From contig JAZGBI010000046.1 in NCBI GenBank assembly GCA_036476315.1, forward strand, positions 1 through 39,099: a stretch of 39,099 nucleotides of DNA, given 5' to 3'. Below the pieces are notes generated by a model that saw only the letters and a program-made list of their open reading frames with translations, did no database searches and had not been told where the DNA came from. This stretch comes from Candidatus Neomarinimicrobiota bacterium. GTDB lineage: Bacteria; Fidelibacterota; Marinisomatia; Marinisomatales; S15-B10. Both the position numbers and the translations under genes were made by a program. How positions within the stretch are numbered: the first letter of the stretch is position 1; each line of letters starts with the position of its first letter. Positions 33,051 to 39,099 of the stretch are shown here, one piece after another.

Positions 33051-34457
33051 TTACTGACCTTTGCCTGACATCATAACGGCGGCGGTTCTGAACATGATCA
33101 TAAAGTCGAGCGAGAGGCTCAAGTTCTCAATGTAAAAGAAATCGTATTTCAGTTTTTGTCTTACATCTTCCACGGTGGAGTCATAGGAATGCTTGATCTG
33201 AGCCCAGCCTGTAATTCCCGGCCGGATCTTGTATCTCCGATAGTAGAATGGAAATTGCTCCATCAATTTTTCAACGAAGTAGGGACGTTCAGGTCTCGGT
33301 CCCACAACACTCATATCCCCTTTCAGAACATTGATGAATTGAGGCATCTCGTCCAGTCTAAACCGCCTGAGAAACTTACCCACCTTTGTGATTCTCGGGT
33401 CATCCTCCATTGCCCAGATAGGTCCTGTATGGGATTCGGCATTGTGCACCATGGATCGAAACTTACTCACAATGAACCGTCGGCCGTTCTGTCCCATTCT
33501 CTCCTGTCGGTAAAAAATGGGCCCTTTTGAGTTAATCTTGATGGCAGCCGCAACGACCAACCAGACAGGAAACAGGGGTACCAGCACAAGAAACGACATG
33601 ACCAGGTCAATGAGGCGCTTGAGATACCTCTGCTGGCTGGTCATAATCTCAGGATTGATCTGAACGAGAGGAATCCCATAAATGTGTTCCGTCCTGGCCA
33701 GGCCGCTGACCACTTCGTACATATCGGGAATTATTTTCAGGGATACGGGAGATCCGTTTGCAATGGTCATGATGTCCAGCAGTCTGTCGTGATCTGGCTT
33801 TTCCAGGACTACTATCACTTCACTGACGTGACGTTCGTCAACTGCCTCCTTGAGATTACCCAGTGATCCCAGGACCGGTTTCCCATCAATTTCCTCAATC
33901 CCATCCGTTGAGAACTGTGGCGTGAAGTAACCCAGGAAATTATAGCCCATAAGGGGGTCGTTCAGTCGTTGAGCCAGATTCCGGGCCCTTTCATTTGTCC
34001 CTACGATAACCGCATTCTTCCTTCCATATCCCCGTCGGAGGAAGAACTTCTGCACTTGCCTCACCACCAGTCTTCCAGATGACACAGAGGCCACGAAAAC
34101 TATCCAGTACTGAAGAAGCATTCCACTGGGTATGACGAAGGGAAGTTTCAACAGCTCATTGCACATTACGCCAACCAGAGTTGTCGCGAGGGTGATTTTG
34201 AAAAGGGTTTGCAATTCATCAAACCTGGAGAGGGTAGGATCCACACGATACCGTCCGTTGACATAGAACAACGTGAACCATAACAATTGAATGGACGCAA
34301 CGGACAGCAGGACAAATCCGGGAAATATGATTGCGGTGTCATAGAGCGGGAGGAAGATGGCCGAAAAAGCTACCCATCCCGCGATGGTATCTGTGACAAT
34401 GAGAACGGCCACAACCATCCAATACTTCCAATTCCTTTTGAAGTTCACTCTCGACAT
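33051..34457 (-). CDS. Undecaprenyl-phosphate sugar-1-phosphate transferase (WcaJ/WbaP type)
   Basis: Initiates glycan assembly by moving a sugar phosphate from a nucleotide sugar to the polyprenyl-phosphate carrier. Four or five N-terminal helices and a central Rossmann-like domain (NAVIVGTNERARNLAQRL) precede the conserved transferase domain from KRLIDLVMSFLVLVPLFP to the end. That domain contains GPIFYRQERMGQNG, FRRFRLDEMPQFINVLKGDMSVVGPRPE and IRPGITGWAQI. The open frame begins at a TTG (34472), but the ATG at 34457 (MSRVNFKRNWKYW) is preferred. Glucose-, galactose- and other sugar-specific members look alike. Confidence 0.94.
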   Translation of the reverse strand: MSRVNFKRNWKYWMVVAVLIVTDTIAGWVAFSAIFLPLYDTAIIFPGFVLLSVASIQLLWFTLFYVNGRYRVDPTLSRFDELQTLFKITLATTLVGVMCNELLKLPFVIPSGMLLQYWIVFVASVSSGRLVVRQVQKFFLRRGYGRKNAVIVGTNERARNLAQRLNDPLMGYNFLGYFTPQFSTDGIEEIDGKPVLGSLGNLKEAVDERHVSEVIVVLEKPDHDRLLDIMTIANGSPVSLKIIPDMYEVVSGLARTEHIYGIPLVQINPEIMTSQQRYLKRLIDLVMSFLVLVPLFPVWLVVAAAIKINSKGPIFYRQERMGQNGRRFIVSKFRSMVHNAESHTGPIWAMEDDPRITKVGKFLRRFRLDEMPQFINVLKGDMSVVGPRPERPYFVEKLMEQFPFYYRRYKIRPGITGWAQIKHSYDSTVEDVRQKLKYDFFYIENLSLSLDFMIMFRTAAVMMSGKGQ

Positions 34458-34495
34458 GGTCACACAGTACAATCAATACATAAGGTATGTAGGGG

Positions 34496-34531
34496 AAAGA
34501 AAAAACCGAATGCTCTGGATCACATTCGGTT
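34496..34531 (-). terminator. Intrinsic terminator downstream of wecB
   Basis: On the minus strand AACCGAATG (34531-34523), a 10-base loop and CATTCGGTT (34512-34504) form a perfect 9-bp stem, followed at once by TTTTTCTTTCC. This is a textbook rho-independent terminator. It should end transcripts coming from the epimerase gene, so the sugar-transferase gene at 34457 must have its own promoter in the roughly 40 bases in between, or rely on readthrough. Confidence 0.8.
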
Positions 34532-34734
34532 CATTGGGTCGGAGTCGGTCCATCTGCAAAAGGTTTCCTGCTTTTACTTTACTTCGCTACTGAAATGACG
34601 TTTCAGGCTAAACCTTTAACAAATTTCGATACGTGCTCCTTTTTTTACAATTTATTGCCTCGATTTTCGGATGTCAAGCATTATTGCAACCGTATTGCAA
34701 CCCCGTCTCGCCAGAAAATTCGACTGTTCCTGTT
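34532..34734. other. Intergenic region after wecB, no gene seen
   Basis: About 200 AT-rich bases between wecB and the terminator. A short inverted repeat, CTGAAA-TGACG-TTTCAG, lies near 34589-34605. A run of seven T on the plus strand is near 34642. Nothing else was recognised. Confidence 0.45.
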
Positions 34735-35814
34735 TCAATTCAAGAAATCGTGCAGGACGTTTGCGATTCTCTCTGCCGAGTGTCCATCCCATAACGGCGG
34801 AATTTTGCCCTCTTTTTGATCTCCTTCTAAAATCTGATCCACTTTCCTGCAAAGGAGGTTCATGTCCTTCCCGACGAGTTGATTTGTGCCATCTGTAACG
34901 GTGACGGGTCTTTCGGTGTTTTCCCTCAATGTGAGGCACGGCACACCGAGAAATGTGGTCTCTTCCTGAATACCACCGGAATCTGTGATTGCAACGGTCG
35001 AAGATTGCAGCAGGGAGATAAATCCGAGGTAACCCATGGGCTCTCTGAGCTGGAAGGATTCGCTCCCCGGAAGTCGCAAATCGAAATCAGCGATGCGCTG
35101 TCGCGTTCGCGGATGGATGGGGAAAACGACCTTTAGTCGCTCACTTATTTGAGCAAGCATTTCCACAATCCGTCTGAGCATGGTAAGGTCATCCACATTT
35201 GATGGACGGTGAAGTGTGACCAGGGCGTATTTCTCCGGTAAGCCGAAAGACCCTGGGTCCTTCGCTTTGGGAAGGAGTTGAACCAGAGTATCAATCATCA
35301 CATTACCCACCAGGTGAATTTTAGCCGGATTCACTCCCTCTCTTATCAGATTCTCATTTCCATCGGATGAGGGGGTAAAAAGGAGATCGGAAATCTGATC
35401 GGTAAGAAGCCGATTGATCTCTTCGGGCATGGTTCGGTCGAGGGATCGCAATCCAGCCTCCACGTGCCCGACGGGGATGAGCAGTTTGGCACATACCAGC
35501 GCCGCCGCGACCGTCGAGTTTACGTCCCCGTAGACAAGTACAAGGTCGGGTTTCACTCTGGAAACGACACCGTGGAAACCGGTCATGATGGAGGCCGTCT
35601 GTTCGGCGTGAGACCCTGAACCCACATCCAGGTAATGGTCCGGCTCGGGAAGACCCAAATCCGTGAAGAAAACTTCTGACATATTCACGTCATAATGCTG
35701 TCCCGTATGGACCAGAATCTGGCGAGTGGAAAGTCTCTTTGAAATGGCTCTCCACACTGGAGTAACCTTCATGAAATTGGGACGAGCCCCGACGACATGA
35801 ACAAGCTTCATCAT
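34735..35814 (-). CDS. wecB: Non-hydrolysing UDP-N-acetylglucosamine 2-epimerase (WecB family)
   Basis: Interconverts UDP-GlcNAc and UDP-ManNAc, or a related 2-epimerisation, for surface glycan precursors. The start HVVGARPNFMKVTPVWRAI, then HTGQHYD, GDVNSTVAAALVCAKLLIPVGHVEAGLRS, EINRLLTDQISDLLFTPS and the UDP-binding AITDSGGIQEETTFLGVPCLTLRENTERPVT are all present. The length is 359 residues. It overlaps the glycosyltransferase gene by four bases. FnlC of the L-FucNAc pathway belongs to the same family, and no WecC-type dehydrogenase is visible, so the exact product is open. Confidence 0.93.
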   Translation of the reverse strand: MMKLVHVVGARPNFMKVTPVWRAISKRLSTRQILVHTGQHYDVNMSEVFFTDLGLPEPDHYLDVGSGSHAEQTASIMTGFHGVVSRVKPDLVLVYGDVNSTVAAALVCAKLLIPVGHVEAGLRSLDRTMPEEINRLLTDQISDLLFTPSSDGNENLIREGVNPAKIHLVGNVMIDTLVQLLPKAKDPGSFGLPEKYALVTLHRPSNVDDLTMLRRIVEMLAQISERLKVVFPIHPRTRQRIADFDLRLPGSESFQLREPMGYLGFISLLQSSTVAITDSGGIQEETTFLGVPCLTLRENTERPVTVTDGTNQLVGKDMNLLCRKVDQILEGDQKEGKIPPLWDGHSAERIANVLHDFLN

Positions 35815-37064
35815 TCTTTCCTCCGGCAGACTGTCATCAAAACGTCTTCCATACTTCTTGCCAGGTCTTTCCGGTCGAAGTGGGTTTTGACGAATTCATA
35901 GCCATTTTCTGCGTATCTGAAAAGTGCATCAGAGTCCTTTGAAAGTGAGACGACCGTGTCGGCAAGCCGTTTCGGGTCTTGCGGCGGGACCACCACTCCT
36001 CCCCCAGCGGCGTCCACGAGCCGGGCCGCTTCACCGCTGGCAACAAGAACCACAGGTTTTTGACAAGCCCACGCCTCCATCAGTTTGGAGGGGACGGCAT
36101 CCAGTAAGTTCTTGCTCACCAAAGGAACAAGGACCACATCCGCCAAAGCGAGAATAGAGGCAACTTCTTCTCTGGGCTGAGACGGTACAAAGGTCACGTT
36201 ATTCAAATTCAGATATTTGGCCTTCTGCATTAGCCTTTTCCTTTCAACACCGTCGCCCACAATGAGGAAGTGAATCCCTCTATCATGGTGCAGAAAATTG
36301 GCAGCATCCACAATCGTTTCAACTCCTTGGGCGATACCTATCAAACCCGTATATGCCGCCACAAAAGGCCCAGCGGGCTTGAGGACCCTCCGCCACTTCT
36401 CGACGTTTTCGTTTCCTAACCGATCGAAATCAACGCCATTGGGAACAACGGTAACTTTCTCATCTCCGGCACCTTCAGCCACGATTTTGTCATACTTGGC
36501 TTCAGTGACAGGGGTGATGTGGTCAGCTCGCGCGTAAAGCCGCCTCGCCAAATACCTACCCAACCTGACCAGAATATCTCCCGAATGAAATGCACCCGCA
36601 TCGACGGCCACATCGGGCCATATATCACGTACGTCGAAAACAAAGGGGATTCCGCGGATCCGGGATAGAACCCGGCCCACAATGCCAATCAAGAGAGGGG
36701 GTGATGACGCCAACACGACGTCGTACTCGCCCCTGATCGAGAGTCCAGTTATCACAGATGACAACATGAAAGATGAGTAATTCGACAGTCGTCCTATCCC
36801 GCTGCGGTGAGAAGTGGCATAGACCCATGTGCGGATTATGTCCACGTCGTCTTTCCTTTCCTTCATTCGAAATCGGCCCCGATATCCACGCGGAATAAAG
36901 CCCGTCGGATAGTTCGGAAACCCTGTTATTACCGTTACCTTGTGACCAAAACTCACAAGCCAGCGGGATAGACCGTGAACTCTCGCCGCGGCACCACCCA
37001 TTTCAGGAGGATAATAGTGTGTGACAACGAGGATTTTCAATCTGTTATTGGTTTCTTGATTCAC
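35811..37064 (-). CDS. Family 4 glycosyltransferase (WbuB/WcaI-like)
   Basis: A 417-residue GT-B fold enzyme that adds a sugar to a lipid-linked or surface glycan. The N-terminal domain begins KILVVTHYYPPEMGGAAARVHGLSRWL and includes TGFPNYPTGFIPRGY, a pattern of the WbuB/WcaI subgroup. The C-terminal nucleotide-sugar domain has VPNGVDFDRLG, GLIGIAQGVETIVDAA and the E-x7-E-type region SKLMEAWACQKPVVLVASGEAARLVDAAGGG. It overlaps wecB by four bases, so the pair may act on the same sugar. WbuB transfers L-FucNAc in some O antigens; whether that holds here is not known. Confidence 0.9.
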   Translation of the reverse strand: MNQETNNRLKILVVTHYYPPEMGGAAARVHGLSRWLVSFGHKVTVITGFPNYPTGFIPRGYRGRFRMKERKDDVDIIRTWVYATSHRSGIGRLSNYSSFMLSSVITGLSIRGEYDVVLASSPPLLIGIVGRVLSRIRGIPFVFDVRDIWPDVAVDAGAFHSGDILVRLGRYLARRLYARADHITPVTEAKYDKIVAEGAGDEKVTVVPNGVDFDRLGNENVEKWRRVLKPAGPFVAAYTGLIGIAQGVETIVDAANFLHHDRGIHFLIVGDGVERKRLMQKAKYLNLNNVTFVPSQPREEVASILALADVVLVPLVSKNLLDAVPSKLMEAWACQKPVVLVASGEAARLVDAAGGGVVVPPQDPKRLADTVVSLSKDSDALFRYAENGYEFVKTHFDRKDLARSMEDVLMTVCRRKE

Positions 37065-37085
37065 CTGAAAAGAGAAAGGCGTGCC

Positions 37086-38327
37086 TCAATAGGGATGCAA
37101 TTCCAACGTGCATAGAGCTCGGACACCAGTATGGGCAGAGTCAAAACATATCATCGTTCCCTTCCTATCCCACCGTGGATGCAAATCGCACCTCAATTCG
37201 CGTCTGTAGCGGAAAGGTGAATGAATCCTGGCCAGATCGATTCGGCGGTTATTCTCGATATCGCAGAGGATGAGAAATTGAATCCTCGACCTGTTGGGAT
37301 AAGTATCGGTGACGAATCTCGTCCTGTCGTGTGAATATTGAGGATGACCGTCCGAGGTGAATAAATCTTCCCCGAAGATCGAAAACTCTCCCGTCCTGTC
37401 TTCAAAGAGATAGTAATGATCTCCCAACTTCTCCGTCGAGGCGTAGGCAAGAACGGTATCTTCGTCGCGCCAGGTCGTATGAGTCACCGTCCCTGAAGTT
37501 GGGAAAACGAAAAGATCATTCCCATTAAGGTCACACGAAATCATCCGCGTCCAGGTTAGACCCTTTCCAGTCAGCCACCGGTGGAAGAAAATGAACCGCT
37601 CACCGGAAGGAGAAAACAGACAGTGAGTGAAATAGTGGTAGGAATCTTCCATAGATGATTCAGGTTCAACAGACGCAATTTCCTTCAGCGAGAAGACTTT
37701 GTCGATGTCTCCCGATTTCGTATTCATCAGGAATAAACCGTCCGATTCCGGTACGGACAGTTCTTCTTCCGGGTCTTCTCCGTTCGCATAGCCGTACTCG
37801 GGAGCGCACCTCCTCAACCTGGCAAAACTGTGACTCAGAGCATACCCGCCGTCAGGATTTATGGCACATATCGGTCGAGGCAAGGACCTGACAGTCTCTC
37901 CGTCACTATCGACAATCTTAGACACATGTTGAACACCATCCAGGTCGTTATGAATAATCAGTTGGGATTGTCCCACCCATTGGAGCATTGATCCCGTCTG
38001 CCAGTTCCACGTTCCTGTCGTACTCACGGGGACGAACCTGGAAAGATCCCGACCCTGAAAATAGCCAATTTCCACCTCGTCGTGCGGTCCGGGCCTCTTA
38101 AGAGAATCGTGATACTTATGCGCAAGTAGCATACGATTGTCCGGCGACCAGGGGCATTTATCGTGAAATCCAAAGAAATACCCTTCGCGAACACGGATGG
38201 AAAACGCCGAATGAAGGTCATCCACCGGAATTATGGAGAACGCCCGCTGGTATACACGAACAATAAGCCTCTTCAAAGCGGGACGATTCTTGATGCGATC
38301 GTAGACGAATCGCTCGAACCGCTTCAC
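37086..38327 (-). CDS. Unknown protein with TolB-like beta-propeller repeats
   Basis: A 413-residue protein I do not recognise by name. A basic, helical N-terminus (MKRFERFVYDRIKNRPALKRL) is followed by about six repeats in the style of TolB/WD40-like propellers: CPWSPDNRMLLAHKY, CAINPDGGYALSHSF, CLFSPSGERFIFFHRW, TTWRDEDTVLAYAS, PQYSHDRTRFVTDTYP and HPRWDRKGTMICFDSAHTG. No signal peptide is evident, so a cytoplasmic location is likely. It lies 21 bases before the glycosyltransferase gene and overlaps its upstream neighbour, so it belongs to the glycan operon. A glycan-modifying or scaffolding role is a guess. Confidence 0.6.
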   Translation of the reverse strand: MKRFERFVYDRIKNRPALKRLIVRVYQRAFSIIPVDDLHSAFSIRVREGYFFGFHDKCPWSPDNRMLLAHKYHDSLKRPGPHDEVEIGYFQGRDLSRFVPVSTTGTWNWQTGSMLQWVGQSQLIIHNDLDGVQHVSKIVDSDGETVRSLPRPICAINPDGGYALSHSFARLRRCAPEYGYANGEDPEEELSVPESDGLFLMNTKSGDIDKVFSLKEIASVEPESSMEDSYHYFTHCLFSPSGERFIFFHRWLTGKGLTWTRMISCDLNGNDLFVFPTSGTVTHTTWRDEDTVLAYASTEKLGDHYYLFEDRTGEFSIFGEDLFTSDGHPQYSHDRTRFVTDTYPNRSRIQFLILCDIENNRRIDLARIHSPFRYRRELRCDLHPRWDRKGTMICFDSAHTGVRALCTLELHPY

Positions 38328-39099
38328 TACAGGAATTCCCTCAATTGGGAGTCTCGATATATAAGAACTCGGGATCCGCCCTTAACACTTCTCGTTGAGA
38401 AATAGTAAAAATCCCCCTGATAGTCTTCTGCATAATAGGGAATCTTGACCACGGGATACTGAAAGTACCTAACCGGGAGAAAATCCTTTTTGAAGGACAG
38501 CAACTGCTTCCAGTCCCCTGTCTCTTTCGCTCCCCATAACTCGGCAAATTTGTGTTTGTTGATACGGCTCGGTTCATAGGCAGTGCTCAAAAAGATCCAG
38601 TTTTTCACTTTTGAACAATAAAGCGCACTTCCGTTCAATTCTTCCAGAGGCTCCAATCGTTCCCTTTCGAACGAGTAGTATTGAACATAATTCCTCTGAC
38701 TCGGTGTGTCCGTCGGAATAATCAGGCCAGTTGGAGTCGGTATGATCGAAACGGCCCGGTATTCCTGTTTTCCCGTAAGAAAGGGAAGGACCTCTGAAAA
38801 ATCTTCCGTTTTCCAAATTCCCGCCTCGTTGTTCCTATCCCCCGTCAAAACCCAGAAAAGATCTCTAAAAGGATCGAATACGATATTGTGGACATGACGT
38901 ATTGCGCCGGCTTTGAAGCAGTATACCCTGTTCCAGGATTCTCCAAGATCCGTTGAAAGGTAAACGTTGACTCCCCTCGGGGTCTTGGGTCTGGCATAGT
39001 CTCCCCAGATGATCCATTCCCTCGATTGAGTGTAGCAGACGTTCAAGGGGTACCGGGCATTCTGGATGCGGTACTCATGGGTTATTCTATCATTTGCTA
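38327..39099 (-). CDS. Unknown Asp-box (sialidase-like) propeller protein, N-terminus outside window
   Basis: The frame is open through the right edge, so the start lies outside; the visible part is 257 residues. It has a clear Asp-box, YLSTDLGESWNRV (S/T-x-D-x-G-x-x-W), and related repeats such as GDRNNEAGIWKTEDFSE, VRHVHN-type turns and SIIPTPTGLIIPTDTP. Asp-boxes occur in sialidases, other glycosidases and non-catalytic propellers. The catalytic residues of sialidases cannot be judged from this fragment. It overlaps the next propeller gene at the stop/start, so both are likely coexpressed with the glycosyltransferase and epimerase. Confidence 0.6.
   Translation of the reverse strand, partial: ANDRITHEYRIQNARYPLNVCYTQSREWIIWGDYARPKTPRGVNVYLSTDLGESWNRVYCFKAGAIRHVHNIVFDPFRDLFWVLTGDRNNEAGIWKTEDFSEVLPFLTGKQEYRAVSIIPTPTGLIIPTDTPSQRNYVQYYSFERERLEPLEELNGSALYCSKVKNWIFLSTAYEPSRINKHKFAELWGAKETGDWKQLLSFKKDFLPVRYFQYPVVKIPYYAEDYQGDFYYFSTRSVKGGSRVLIYRDSQLREFL

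Overview
The window is about 39 kb of a Gram-negative bacterium. The best guess from gene content is the FCB superphylum, for example a Marinimicrobia (SAR406)-like or Bacteroidota-related lineage. The pointers are a DUF2851 protein, a 31-residue COX24/mS38-like ribosomal protein beside HU, a Wzi-family capsule protein, Bacteroidota-like complex I subunits, and intergenic short palindromic 'phrase' repeats that I recall as common in such genomes. This placement is an inference; no rRNA gene is present to confirm it. Every gene but one lies on the minus strand.

Region 1 (1-19419, minus) is two consecutive respiratory complex I (nuo) clusters. Reading in the direction of transcription, the upstream cluster (19419-9181) encodes NuoA, C, D, H, I, J, K, L, M and N. 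It lacks NuoB as well as the NADH-input subunits E, F and G. Only 39 bases further on, a second cluster (9141 to the left edge) encodes NuoA, B, C, D, E, F, G, H, I, J, K and the start of NuoL. Spacing inside both clusters is tight, with frequent stop/start overlaps, except for two gene-free islands. One of about 560 bp lies between nuoA and nuoB of the second cluster; the other, about 540 bp, lies between nuoL and nuoM of the first. Both islands are full of short palindromes, inverted repeats and tandem repeats.

Region 2 (19566-20468, plus) is a lone proline dehydrogenase, divergent from the nuo genes. It would feed electrons into the quinone pool that complex I also reduces.

Region 3 (20549-29895, minus) is a run of housekeeping genes. 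In transcription order these are serS, a PlsC-type acyltransferase, DUF2851, a heptose-phosphate nucleotidyltransferase, an MltD-like lytic transglycosylase with three LysM domains, HU, the mS38-like mini-protein, a secreted S1/P1-type nuclease, xseA, xseB and nadK. A plausible promoter precedes mltD, and a 24-bp palindrome lies at the end of the mini-protein gene.

Region 4 (30178 to the right edge, minus) is a surface-polysaccharide locus. It holds a partial Asp-box (sialidase-like) propeller protein, a TolB-like propeller protein, a family 4 glycosyltransferase, a WecB-type UDP-GlcNAc 2-epimerase, a polyprenyl-phosphate sugar transferase that would start the lipid-linked glycan, a Wzi-like outer-membrane protein and a membrane family 2 glycosyltransferase. 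A convincing intrinsic terminator separates wecB from the sugar-transferase gene, so the locus is probably at least two transcription units.
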